Positions 18,646 through 27,544 of a DNA stretch of 64,000 nucleotides are shown here, in pieces. Under the pieces are notes generated by a model. That model had not been told where the DNA came from. It was given only the letters and a program-made list of their open reading frames with translations, and ran no database searches. A program made the translations under genes and the position numbers. Each line of letters starts with the position of its first letter. The first letter of the stretch is position 1. This DNA is from Pseudomonas vlassakiae (GTDB taxonomy: Bacteria; Pseudomonadota; Gammaproteobacteria; Pseudomonadales; Pseudomonadaceae). Where the stretch lies: contig NZ_JABWRP020000001.1 of assembly GCF_014269035.2 (NCBI RefSeq), forward strand, positions 186,001 to 250,000, read 5' to 3'.

Positions 18646-19420
18646 CGGCTACGACCCCCTTGATCCTATTGAACAGCCAGACAGATAGCGTCCATAGCAC
18701 AACCGCAGATGCCAATAAAGCGGCCAGCACGGTTGAAGAAGGCTCGTGACCAAACACCAGCGCTTCCCGAAGAGGCTCCACGATGACAGTCAAAGGATTC
18801 AGCCACAGCAGAAAACGATACGACTCCGGCGCTAGGCTGACAGGATAAGAAATCGGCGCTGCATAAAAGAGCACTCGCATCAACAACCGCATAGCCTCTG
18901 AAATATCACCAATGAATGGGCCGATTATGGACAAAGCCAAGGATACCGCAGAAATGATGACCAGCGAAAGCACCAACAAGATGGACGCCCACGCTAAATT
19001 CTGCAAAGCGATAACCGAAAACCAAACACACAAGACCAACACAATGACCGCATACACGAGACCGTGAGTGTAAGCGCGCATCAGATTGGCGAGCCACAGC
19101 ACCCATAAGGGGAAGGGTGACTTCGCCACATAGGTTCGCTTACTAGAATACAGTACTGTAGATGAGTTTATGACATCACTAAGTAACAGATAGATGGAGA
19201 GTCCGATGAAAAAAGGCAATACAAAGCCAATAGAAACATCCGTCCCCGGCTGCTGCCAACTAATTTTAAATATTCCACCAAATACAACTGTGTAAACACA
19301 CAGCAAGCACAGTGGTGTCAGAAACATCCAAAAAATACCCAGCAGGGATCTTTTATACTTGGCCTGTAAATCCCGCCTTGCCAAGTCCCAAGCCAGTCTA
19401 AAGCACTCTCCTAGCCTCAT
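18635..19420 (-). CDS. wzm: O-antigen ABC transporter permease
   Basis: A 261-aa inner-membrane permease of the ABC-2 family. It starts MRLGECFRLAWDLARRDLQAKYKRSLLG, a signature N-terminal amphipathic region, followed by six hydrophobic segments and the conserved LLWLNPLTVIVEPLREALVFG near residue 205. ATG 19420 is chosen because it matches the family length and has a GGGGGG tract upstream; the frame stays open to 19639 but that extension is Cys-rich and unlike the family. It is the first gene of the minus-strand operon wzm-wzt-methyltransferase-acetyltransferase. Confidence 0.92.
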   Translation of the reverse strand: MRLGECFRLAWDLARRDLQAKYKRSLLGIFWMFLTPLCLLCVYTVVFGGIFKISWQQPGTDVSIGFVLPFFIGLSIYLLLSDVINSSTVLYSSKRTYVAKSPFPLWVLWLANLMRAYTHGLVYAVIVLVLCVWFSVIALQNLAWASILLVLSLVIISAVSLALSIIGPFIGDISEAMRLLMRVLFYAAPISYPVSLAPESYRFLLWLNPLTVIVEPLREALVFGHEPSSTVLAALLASAVVLWTLSVWLFNRIKGVVADVV

Positions 19421-19853
19421 ACACCCCCCAAAAAAACAACAGAACGGCCATTCGCACTTGTCGCAGGCGCGGGATTGTATAGGAAATGGCACAAAAAAAG
19501 CGATTCGGACTGACACCTGGACTGTCAGAGTCGAGCCGCTTGTCAATGCATTCCAGCCTTGGATGGCCAGTACAGCCACGCAGAAGCAAAATGCGGCCAA
19601 CGACCTTATGTCCCCGCCGAGCCATAGGTGGCTGGACACTGGCTACCACGCTGAGCACACAATCTTTTGAAGCGATCGTCGTGTCCCTAGAAGTGGTGTA
19701 ACTGAACCAGCCGAAGGCGTCCTGCGGGCGAAGGAGGTTGTCCCATTGAGTTTGCGAAGACCAAGCCCTCACCTGGGAAGCCACGATGACCAAGCCCCCT
19801 GTCGTGTAGACCGAGTTGGCCGTGGAATGGGTAGGTGCTGGTCTACTCAAGCA
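19421..19853. other. Gap upstream of wzm, no recognised gene
   Basis: About 430 bases between wzm and the first IS fragment. Frames on both strands are open but show no motif or ribosome site. The part next to wzm should carry the promoter of the export operon; no confident -35/-10 pair was identified. Confidence 0.4.
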
Positions 19854-20180
19854 ATGGTCCAGTTCGTTGCCCAGCGTATGATGAAATTCGATGTCGAAGG
19901 CATATGCGGTGCGGGTTACGCTGTCAAACGCCCAGACCGGACAAGCAGACGCAACGGCTACCTTGAGCGCATCTGGCAAATCTGCGCCGGTGACGTTGAG
20001 CTGGGATATCCCCAAGCTGCGGCAGGGCATCTAATTTCCTGGCTTTCTTGAGACTCGACGTACCGCCGAGAAAGCAACGACGGCGGTGATCCAGACGCCC
20101 GCATCCAAGGCGTCTCAACGCGCTCGGTGGATAAACTGGTCGAGGTCATAGGCATGACCGGTATCTCCAACATGCTAGGC
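19854..20180 (+). mobile_element. IS256-family (mutator) transposase fragment
   Basis: Broken plus-strand coding remains matching the middle of IS256-type transposases: VQFVAQRMMKFDVEGICGAG, then RNGYLERIWQICAGDVEL, a frame change to IPKLRQGI, FPGFLE after a stop, RRTAEKATTAVIQ and, in yet another frame, IQGVSTRSVDKLVEVIGMTG. The fragment ends abruptly where the IS5-type remnant begins. It has at least two frameshifts and in-frame stops and lacks the N- and C-terminal parts. Confidence 0.75.
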
Positions 20181-21017
20181 TCTGCACGAAAAACTTGTTG
20201 CAGACACCGCATGGAACGAGCCAGTGAGACCATGGCGGCATAGCTTTTTGCAGCTTGTCGAAGCGTGTCACGATTTTGCGATTCTCTTTCAGGCAGCCGA
20301 ACATACGCTCGATGATGTTGTGCTGCCGGTACTTTGGCCGATCAAACAGTTGGGTAAGTCAGGCTTGGGTTTTAGCTTCATTGAGCGCAGCGGGACGACG
20401 GCTGCATACGATGTTGATCGCAGTAGCGGCGTTAGCCTTCGGCGTCGCAGCCCTTGTCGGCAAGCAGCCGTTTACGGCCTTTACGCGGACGACCACGTTG
20501 GCTTGAGGGAATGTTGACTCGTCCAGCCGAGGCTGGGCGTAGCTGATGTCACTGGCTTGACCGCCAGAAAGAAGGAAGCGTAACGGTGTTCCATTGGCGT
20601 CGCAGAGCATGTGGATTTGTAGTTGTCAGGCCACCGCGACTGCGCCTGAAGCGTGATCGGCAGGCTCGTAAGGCCCCCTTTTTCCAGCGCCAGATGAGGC
20701 TCGGGTTGCGCGTACTGCGGTTGAATCGATCATCCAGGTTCGCAGATCGATCAAACCCTGCTCGTTCAATCTCAGGCGCAGGCATTTGAGCATCTGATCG
20801 ACTGTGCCCTGATTTCGCCAACCCAGAAACCGTTGATACACCATTGACCACGGGCCGAAGCGCTCAGGTATGTCGCGCCACGCAGCCGCCGAATAGAGCA
20901 CCCTGAGCACGCCATCGAGCATCAGCCTGTCGCTAAGGCGTAGGTGCCCTCGGCCATGGTGAAGAACTCGGAGACAACTCCCTAGGCCTCCTCCGAGAGT
21001 TGGTAACGCTTTACCAT
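20174..21017 (-). mobile_element. Degenerate IS5-family transposase gene
   Basis: Minus-strand pseudogene starting at ATG 21017 (MVKRYQLSEEA, then an in-frame stop). It continues SDRLMLDGVLRVLYSAAAWRDIPERFGPW, DLRTWMIDSTAVRATRASSGAG and, after a frameshift, MLCDANGTPLRFLLSGGQASDISYAQP. The C-terminal end reads MVSLARSMRCLQQVFRAE. The order of blocks matches a full-length IS5-type transposase, but several frameshifts and stops make it non-functional. It adjoins the IS256 fragment on its left and the IS3 fragment on its right. Confidence 0.85.
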
Positions 21018-21189
21018 CACGGAGTTACTCTCTGTCGATGGCGCGGGACTCTACAAAATCTCAGCGTCCAAGGCGTGGCGATTGGGTTTCTCGGGGTTTC
21101 GTACAGAGCTTAGCTCTCGTAGGTCATCGTGAATTTTGTGATTGCCATGCACCTCCGCTTTCTAATCAGTCATGCCTGATCAAGCCAAG

Positions 21190-21650
21190 CAGCGTTGCTC
21201 TTCTTTGCCTCGGATAGATTGAGGCTCGGTCAGCCAAGCGTTGTAGCCGCTGTGATGCACATTGAGGGTTTGGCAAAGGCGACGCACTGGGTAATCCGTC
21301 TAGTGTTTTTTGATGATGGCGTACTTCAGCGGCACTCCTTGGCCAAGTACGCGGCGGCCTTCGTTAAGATGTCTCGCTCCTCCGACACGCGCTTGAGCTT
21401 AGCGGGCAGCTTGAGCAGTTCGGCCAGCTGATCTTCGTCTTGCTAACGCTGCTCTTGGGGCTTGCTGTAGACCTTGATCCACGCGTCACGGGTGTGCAGG
21501 GACATGCCCAAGCGCTGAGCGACATCGTCGACAGATTTGCCTTTATCGGTCACTTGCTTGACCGCTTCGATTTTGAATTCTTCGTTGTAACGCATGACGA
21601 CACATGGCACCTCCTGTTTGGGCCTCATTATGAGGCTTGAAGGAGTCTAG
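21190..21650 (-). mobile_element. IS3-family fragment: orfA and start of orfB
   Basis: Minus-strand remains of an IS3-type element. orfA starts at ATG 21595 (MRYNEEFKIEAVKQVTDKGKSV, helix-turn-helix) and is interrupted by a TAG after SKPQEQR. It then continues LAELLKLPAKLKRVSEERDI and LTKAAAYLAKE, the leucine-zipper end of orfA. The orfB start YPVRRLCQTLNVHHSGYNAW is visible after another stop. The DDE catalytic core of orfB is missing, so the element is dead. Confidence 0.85.
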
Positions 21651-21839
21651 GAAACCAAGGGCGATTCGGGTTGCCTAACCTAAGCGACCATTTAATGCTT
21701 GGGTGTGTCCGGGGCCTCGATGAACAGGGCATGACAAGCCCGTCGATCACGTGGTAGGCCGCAGCCGTGGCGGCCTGATCACGAGGGAGATAAACATTGA
21801 TAATTAGATGAGAGGGTGGAATGGGTGGGCATATAGCGT

Positions 21840-22757
21840 TTACCTGACTGCAGCCAGCTTAAGTATTTGCATTGCCCGTGAGAGCTTAGACAGGCCTGTT
21901 CGGATTGCACCTTTGCTTGACAACGTAATTGCGTAAAAAGGAGGCGTAAAGCATAAGTCTCGCCAGGTATCGGTGAGCGAAGGCCTCCAAGTCTCTATCG
22001 TTGCACTTGACACTTGACTGATCAACGATGGTCGTACGTGGCCTTGCGCTATTTCATGGCGCAGTTGATCTTGTGTAATGAAGCCTTGTGCGAGTGCTCG
22101 TTTGAGGCACGCGATCCACAGGTGACCGTTCGGGTTGTTTAGCGAGATCCACGGCTGAGTGTTCATGTCAGTATAATGGAGCAGGCATGTATGATCCTGG
22201 TCGAAGTGCTCAAGTGAATTCCATTTTTCTGGAATACTATAGGAAATTGACTTGGCTACCTTCATGTCAAACATGAGGGACTGGTAGTTAAGGGTGCCAC
22301 TGTCAAGTTTCTCGACAATGTCCTCGATCCTCCAGTTCAATTGCGCACAGTCTAGCAGCACGACACTGAATTGTGAGCGACGCTCACCCGCAGCACTGCC
22401 AACCGTTTGTAGATCACTTCCATTGAACGGGCTGTTCCAGAGGCCATCAATGTTTTGGAACACCTGCATGTCAGCGTCCAGATAAATTGCTTTACCTTGG
22501 AAATTACAAAGCTCCGGGATTAGGAAACGCTGGAAGGAGAATGGCGTTCGCGCCCTGTTGGCCGGATCTTTGGGGGTAGGAATGGTCCTTGAGTGTGTAT
22601 AGATTGCCGACAGTTCAACTGGCAGATCTGTATGTTCTAGAATTGAAAACTCCAGAACTTTCATGGGTAGCCATTCGGCTGGAGTTGCAGCTACAAAAAC
22701 GCGGACCGGCTTTTGGTTATTCGGAGTAAGTGCCATTGTCTCATCCATGTCAGTCAC
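21840..22757 (-). CDS. GT8-like glycosyltransferase (paralogue of the gene at 26.6-27.5 kb)
   Basis: A 305-aa protein. The N-terminus VRVFVAATPAEWLPMKVLEFS is followed by RTPFSFQRFLIPELCNFQGKAIYLDADMQV (read as two adjoining blocks) with a DxD motif near residue 95. A second acidic and His/Trp-rich block, HTCLLHYTDMNTQPWISL, lies near 195. The same blocks occur in the 316-aa protein at 26582-27532. GTG 22757 overlaps the stop of the SGNH gene by 4 bases (GTGA). Donor and acceptor are unknown; it probably adds one sugar of the island's polymer. It is the last gene of the second minus-strand operon. Confidence 0.75.
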   Translation of the reverse strand: MTDMDETMALTPNNQKPVRVFVAATPAEWLPMKVLEFSILEHTDLPVELSAIYTHSRTIPTPKDPANRARTPFSFQRFLIPELCNFQGKAIYLDADMQVFQNIDGLWNSPFNGSDLQTVGSAAGERRSQFSVVLLDCAQLNWRIEDIVEKLDSGTLNYQSLMFDMKVAKSISYSIPEKWNSLEHFDQDHTCLLHYTDMNTQPWISLNNPNGHLWIACLKRALAQGFITQDQLRHEIAQGHVRPSLISQVSSATIETWRPSLTDTWRDLCFTPPFYAITLSSKGAIRTGLSKLSRAMQILKLAAVR

Positions 22758-24004
22758 TTAAAGATCTGGTTATCTACGCAGGCACCAGATGCCTCAAGCT
22801 TTTGATCAAGCAGGGTGCGTTGAATCTCAGGCGCAAGTACTTTGCTGTTTTTGAAGTCAGCAATACCCTGCTCCAGAGCCAGCATCATCAACGTGCTGCC
22901 TTTGCATGTGCCCAAGTGGTCCTCGTCATTAAACAATGACCAGTCTTGCATCAGCCCGACCTCCGGCTTGTCAAGATCTATGAATGGCACCTCGTATTTC
23001 GATGAGGTGCGCTTCAAGTCGCGTACATGCTCTTCGAGCCCATACTGCTTCTGAAAGTTATAGAGATCCGAGCGTACTGGTGGTTGATAGAATACGATCT
23101 GGATGGCGTGATCCTTTCCCCATTCGGCAAACATGTCGAAGAGTCCGTCCCAAGGAGCGTTGCTTGGAATGTCACGCAGACGTTGGACTTTGATGTGGTC
23201 GTTGCTAATTTCCGGAAGAAGCTTCGCCGTAGGCGTTATCGGAGGAAACCTGTCATTTCGCTCGCCTTTAGATGTCAGTGTTTTCAATAAAGGGTCATTT
23301 TGAGCTTGTATCTCCTTTGCCGAGTCAGCCAACAAAGACGAAAATCTAAGATGGTTTCGGTATTGATGAATAGCGAGGTGCCAACTGACTTTATTTTGCT
23401 GTAGGCGGGTTTGAGCGCCTGCGAACACTGCAGTACAACCAAGGATTTTCTTTTGCTCGCTGCAGAGCGGTTTTAGCGATAGCAGTAGTGGAAGGTATTT
23501 CAGATGATCAGGTTCGACCATGAAACGACCAGGCCGTCTGAGTAAGAGTGACGTCTCGACATACAAGGTTTTTAGATTTGGGAATCGTAGGCGTAAAATC
23601 TCCGCTTGCAAGATGAGACCGTAGGAGATTTCATTATAGGTATTTCCTGCGCCTACAACTCTACCCTCCAATCCTAAATGGCTTGGCTGGAGAATTTTGG
23701 TCCTTGAAGTGCCTACATAACCCACCGTAACATCATTGGGGGTTGGGTAGGTACTGAAAAGTGCGACGTTTTGGGCGAGTAACTGGTTACCTACCTCTCG
23801 ATCGGATATGGTCGACGTGGGGAGGCGGGCAATGAGCTCAGATACCGTCTCGGTATAAGTGTCTTCGTGGTCGAAGTAATGCCGCACCGCCATTTCTGCA
23901 ATGAGAAAGCCAGCGCCAACCAAAGTCAAGGTCAGGGCATATAGTTTTATCAGTTTGTAGTGTGTGAGCTTTTCGCTCTTAGAATTGAAAATATATGAAG
24001 TCAT
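22754..24004 (-). CDS. SGNH-like membrane-anchored partner of the MBOAT acetyltransferase
   Basis: A 416-aa protein with one N-terminal membrane segment (about residues 19-39) and a large predicted periplasmic domain. The block VTVGYVGTSRTKIL near residue 95 looks like the serine motif of SGNH/AlgX/DltD-like proteins (GxSR), and LFNDEDHLGTCKG near 370 resembles the catalytic Asp-x-x-His motif. It starts inside the preceding MBOAT gene with a 26-base overlap, as expected of a functional pair. Family knowledge: the MBOAT protein moves acetyl across the membrane and the SGNH partner loads it onto the polysaccharide. Confidence 0.7.
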   Translation of the reverse strand: MTSYIFNSKSEKLTHYKLIKLYALTLTLVGAGFLIAEMAVRHYFDHEDTYTETVSELIARLPTSTISDREVGNQLLAQNVALFSTYPTPNDVTVGYVGTSRTKILQPSHLGLEGRVVGAGNTYNEISYGLILQAEILRLRFPNLKTLYVETSLLLRRPGRFMVEPDHLKYLPLLLSLKPLCSEQKKILGCTAVFAGAQTRLQQNKVSWHLAIHQYRNHLRFSSLLADSAKEIQAQNDPLLKTLTSKGERNDRFPPITPTAKLLPEISNDHIKVQRLRDIPSNAPWDGLFDMFAEWGKDHAIQIVFYQPPVRSDLYNFQKQYGLEEHVRDLKRTSSKYEVPFIDLDKPEVGLMQDWSLFNDEDHLGTCKGSTLMMLALEQGIADFKNSKVLAPEIQRTLLDQKLEASGACVDNQIFK

Positions 24005-25379
24005 TGCCGTCTACATAATAGATGTAAGAGAACAAAGCTAGCGACATGAACGTCATAGCGCATTGGAGGGCTTTGAGGTTTGTTATGTCGAATTGGTAAG
24101 TCGTCTTGTGTATCAGCCATTGTAGCGGCAGATAAATTAGCAGTAGTTCATAGAAGACAGGGGCAATTTTAGTTTGGCTCCACCCTGGGGTAGCTGACAA
24201 TATTGTGCCAATTGTAGCAAACGCTGAATGCGTGTCTGCAGCACGGAAGAATATCCAGGCAAAGAAAACCACGGTCATCGTCAGCAGCCATGATAACCCG
24301 GGAAGGTTGAGTAGCCTCCGGGCGTAGGTCTGCGGATGAAGTTTTTCGAATAGACGCTGGACTACCAAGGCTCCGCCCTGAATGCCACCCCAGATGATAA
24401 AATTCCAGCTCGCACCGTGCCAGAGTCCGCCTAGCAGCATGGTGAGGAATAAATTGCGGAGCGTCTTCCACTCTGCAGATGTTCTGGATCCACCGAGAGC
24501 GATGTAGAGATAGTCGCGCAACCAGTTGCTCAGCGTGATGTGCCAGCGACGCCAGAAATCTTTAATGGATGCAGAGGCGTAAGGGGCATTGAAGTTGTAT
24601 GGCAGCACGTAGCCAAAGAGTAGGGCAGCGCCGAGGGCCATCAGCGAGTAGCCCCAAAAGTCGCATAAGATCTGCACGCCAAATCCGATGACAGACATCA
24701 GATTATCCAGGCCTGAATAGTGCTCTGGATCCTTAAAGATCACGTTGACGAATGGCGCCAGGCCGTCCGCAATGCCACATTTAAGCGCCAGGCCCGCAAC
24801 AAAATAGTAGAGACCATTATAGATGTGAGAGAGATTCAGTGCCTGCTTGATCTTTATTTGAGGCAAGAATTGGGCTGCCCGGCAAATGGGGCCGGCGATC
24901 AGATGCGGGAAGAACAGGACGAAAATGGCAAAAATTGCCGGGTCTTTTTCGTGGTCGAACTTACCGGTATAGACGTCAACGTGGTACGAAATCAGCTCGA
25001 AAACATAAAACGAGATGCCAAGGGGGAGGATGATCTTCAGCAAGCCAATCTGGTAATTGGGGTCATAGAGCTCTCCGACTGCCTGGATGTTTTCCAGGAA
25101 AAAGTTCATATACTTGAAATAACACAGCAGCAACAGGTTCGCGACACATGCGCCAATCAGCCATGCTCTGCTGCGGGTAGAGGCAATACGAGAAGCGATC
25201 AGCCAGTTGATGGCTATTACTCCGATAAGCATCAAGCCAAAGGCTTTGCTCCAACTGAAATAGAAGTAAAGACTTGAGATCAGCACAATCCACTGCCTGC
25301 CCTTCAGCCAAGGGCAAAGCCAATAGCATGCCAAGGTCGCAGCGAGGAGCGCTATATACTCCATGGAGTTGAAAAGCAT
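23979..25379 (-). CDS. MBOAT-family O-acyltransferase (AlgI-like)
   Basis: A 466-aa polytopic membrane protein of the membrane-bound O-acyltransferase family. Visible features are LPLGISFYVFELISYHVDVY near residue 115, FFPHLIAGPICR near 155, the FWRRWHITLSNWLRDYLYI block near 270 and the catalytic His in MLLGGLWHGASWNFIIWGG near 315. AlgI, PatA and DltB are relatives that supply acetyl or alanyl groups to polymers in the periplasm. Together with the next gene it forms an O-acetylation module for the surface polysaccharide. Confidence 0.92.
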   Translation of the reverse strand: MLFNSMEYIALLAATLACYWLCPWLKGRQWIVLISSLYFYFSWSKAFGLMLIGVIAINWLIASRIASTRSRAWLIGACVANLLLLCYFKYMNFFLENIQAVGELYDPNYQIGLLKIILPLGISFYVFELISYHVDVYTGKFDHEKDPAIFAIFVLFFPHLIAGPICRAAQFLPQIKIKQALNLSHIYNGLYYFVAGLALKCGIADGLAPFVNVIFKDPEHYSGLDNLMSVIGFGVQILCDFWGYSLMALGAALLFGYVLPYNFNAPYASASIKDFWRRWHITLSNWLRDYLYIALGGSRTSAEWKTLRNLFLTMLLGGLWHGASWNFIIWGGIQGGALVVQRLFEKLHPQTYARRLLNLPGLSWLLTMTVVFFAWIFFRAADTHSAFATIGTILSATPGWSQTKIAPVFYELLLIYLPLQWLIHKTTYQFDITNLKALQCAMTFMSLALFSYIYYVDGNDFIYFQF

Positions 25380-25454
25380 TTGTATCTTTTCCTTTTTTGA
25401 TGAGCTGCTCGGTCTAAGATGAAGGGGTCGCCTGGTCTATCGTCACGAGCGTGG

Positions 25455-26582
25455 CTACATCACTTTGCTCAATACCTGCTTGACTTGCTGCTGCAGAGTG
25501 TTTTCCGAGAAGTGAATCTGACAAAAATCTCTGGCGGTCTTCAAGTTTGAAGCTCTGAGCTCGGGGGCATCCAGCAAGCGGGCAATGGATGCATACCAGC
25601 TATCCTTCACGAGTACACCGCCACCTTCAGGAATGACCCGGCTGTATACCGTAATGTCCGAGGCGACCACTGGAATGCTGGCTGCCGTATACTCGATGAA
25701 TTTGGTCGGAGCCTTGCAAAGGTTGAAAGACTCGTTCACCAAGGGTGCAAGACCGATATCCCAGTTCAGCGAGGCAAGGGTAGCGAGGAACCCGCTGTAT
25801 GCCTGATTGACCTTGTGGCTCTTGACCCGCTCCCCGAACCGGAGCAGATCGCTCGGCATCTGAATAGTACCAAATACTTCGAAATGCAGATTAGGTCGCT
25901 CCTCGAGAAGTCGAGCGATGGAGGGCGTTGCGAGCTCCAGGTCTTCCTGGTGTCCCTTTGAACCCATGTAGCCTACTATTTGGTAGTCGCGCTGAGGCTT
26001 GGTGATTTCGCCGATGTGGGCAGCCATGTAGGGCGCGTACATGCCATGAAATACACATTGTACCGGGAAAAGCCGTTGCAAGTGATTGGCCAAATACGGT
26101 GTCGACGCATAAATGAGGTCACATCTTTCGAGCAGGTAGTGCCGCTCTTCAATCACCTCTTTAGCTCCCTGAACTTTTTGGATCTCGGCGCCCAGCGAAT
26201 GCGGAATCTCCAGGAGATTGTCATCTATGTGGTAAATGACGGGGGTGCCTTGCTGCTTGAAATAATCGAGAATCTGCCGCCCATGCGGCAGGCCATAGCG
26301 AGTCATGATCACGACGTCGGGGCGAAACGAAGTGTTCCACGCCTGCAGTCCGCCTATCCCTTTGCTCTTCACCAGCTTTTGCGAGGCGACGGCGAAGTTT
26401 ATCTCACCGCGGCGATGAATCTCTTTCAGTGGAATATCAAAACTTATGAAATACGTAGCGTTCACATGTTCAGTGAAGATCAGCACGTTCGGTTTATTGA
26501 CGTTGCCAGAGTGGCAAATGTCGAAGTCGCCGGTGCGATCAACGGGCGCTCTTTTAATCAAGGATTTGAGAAACGCGATCAT
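25455..26582 (-). CDS. GT4-like glycosyltransferase
   Basis: A ~375-aa GT-B fold protein. VLIFTEHVNATYFISFDIPL marks the N-terminal domain, YHIDDNLLEIPHSLGAE is near residue 118, YQIVGYMGSKGHQEDLELA near 200 opens the C-terminal domain, and the E-x7-E-like donor site falls in GLAPLVNESFNLCKAPTKFIEYTAASIPVV near 280. ATG 26582 shares one base with the stop of the upstream gene (TGATG); a TTG one codon earlier is possible. The sugar added is unknown. Confidence 0.85.
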   Translation of the reverse strand: MIAFLKSLIKRAPVDRTGDFDICHSGNVNKPNVLIFTEHVNATYFISFDIPLKEIHRRGEINFAVASQKLVKSKGIGGLQAWNTSFRPDVVIMTRYGLPHGRQILDYFKQQGTPVIYHIDDNLLEIPHSLGAEIQKVQGAKEVIEERHYLLERCDLIYASTPYLANHLQRLFPVQCVFHGMYAPYMAAHIGEITKPQRDYQIVGYMGSKGHQEDLELATPSIARLLEERPNLHFEVFGTIQMPSDLLRFGERVKSHKVNQAYSGFLATLASLNWDIGLAPLVNESFNLCKAPTKFIEYTAASIPVVASDITVYSRVIPEGGGVLVKDSWYASIARLLDAPELRASNLKTARDFCQIHFSENTLQQQVKQVLSKVM

Positions 26583-27532
26583 CAACGGCTGGCCTCTCTC
26601 GAAGCGCGAGTTTCAGCATTCGCCCGGGCTTGGAGCTGGGTTTCATATTCTTTGATAACTTGCTGCCTTTTGCGCTTGGCCTCGTACACTGCTTTGTGAG
26701 GGATGTACCCCGATAGCCTATCGAAGGCGGCGTTCTTCGCATCCCAAATTTTATGCATGAAAGCGGGTATCAGATGGCGATACTTGATATCCCTGATCAG
26801 CGATGGGCGGAAATAGCCGAGTTTTATTTCCTCTGCAATGGCGGCTTCGGTGAGGCTTTTGTCGGCGAGCATCCGGCGCACTTCTTTAAACCACACCCAG
26901 GCAAATTTATTGCCGCATGCAGACCAGGGTTGCGTGTATACGTCGGTGTAATGGATCAGGCGAGTTTCCTCGTCCCAGTGCTCCAAACTGTTCCACTCAA
27001 AGGGCACACCATACTTCACATGCTCTTCATCAAGGATGACCAGTTCCGACATCAATTGATCGTAGTCATAACGCCCTTCATCCATGCCGCGGACGATTTC
27101 TTCCACGTCCCAGTCCAGTCGATCGCAATCGAGCAGCATCACTGCGCATTGTTTTTTTCGAACTTTAGGGGCGCCGACCTTTTGAGTCGTATCCTCAGCA
27201 TGCTTCACTTCTTGCTGAATGATGATTTTTGCGCCATCGAACGGGATGTTCCATAATTCCCTGATGTCACGAAGTACAAGCATATCGGCGTCCATGTAAA
27301 TGGCTTTGCCCTTGTAGCCTGCAAGCTTCGGAATGCAGAAGCGGCTAAATGAGAAGCCGGTGCGCTGCCCGTTTCGTGGATCGGCAGGTACGGGTACTGG
27401 CAAGTCGAGCATCGGGATGACTTCGACCTTGGCCGTGGTGTGGCGTTTGATAGAGTACTCAAGAACCGGTACCGCTAGAAGCTGGGATCGGTCGACGCCA
27501 ACGTAGACCCTGATGACTTCATCATTGGACAC
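26582..27532 (-). CDS. GT8-like glycosyltransferase
   Basis: A 316-aa protein. IRVYVGVDRSQLLAVPVLEYSI starts the GT-A fold, the DxD motif lies in GYKGKAIYMDADMLVLRDI near residue 90, and ETRLIHYTDVYTQPWSA lies near 205. The C-terminal 40 residues are charged and helical. It is clearly paralogous to the 21840-22757 product (shared FSFxRFxIP, GKAIYxDADM and HYTDxxTQPW). GTG 27532 has a strong AAGGAGGG ribosome site. It is coupled to the following GT4 gene. Confidence 0.78.
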   Translation of the reverse strand: MSNDEVIRVYVGVDRSQLLAVPVLEYSIKRHTTAKVEVIPMLDLPVPVPADPRNGQRTGFSFSRFCIPKLAGYKGKAIYMDADMLVLRDIRELWNIPFDGAKIIIQQEVKHAEDTTQKVGAPKVRKKQCAVMLLDCDRLDWDVEEIVRGMDEGRYDYDQLMSELVILDEEHVKYGVPFEWNSLEHWDEETRLIHYTDVYTQPWSACGNKFAWVWFKEVRRMLADKSLTEAAIAEEIKLGYFRPSLIRDIKYRHLIPAFMHKIWDAKNAAFDRLSGYIPHKAVYEAKRKRQQVIKEYETQLQARANAETRASREASR

Positions 27533-27544
27533 GGTAAGCCCTCC

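Noticed and set aside
19822..19838. 17-base string GTGGAATGGGTAGGTGC repeated at 35851-35867
   Set aside because: It occurs near both an IS remnant and the right edge of the island, so an attachment-type repeat was considered. A single 17-mer match is not rare enough in 64 kb and no flanking structure supports it.
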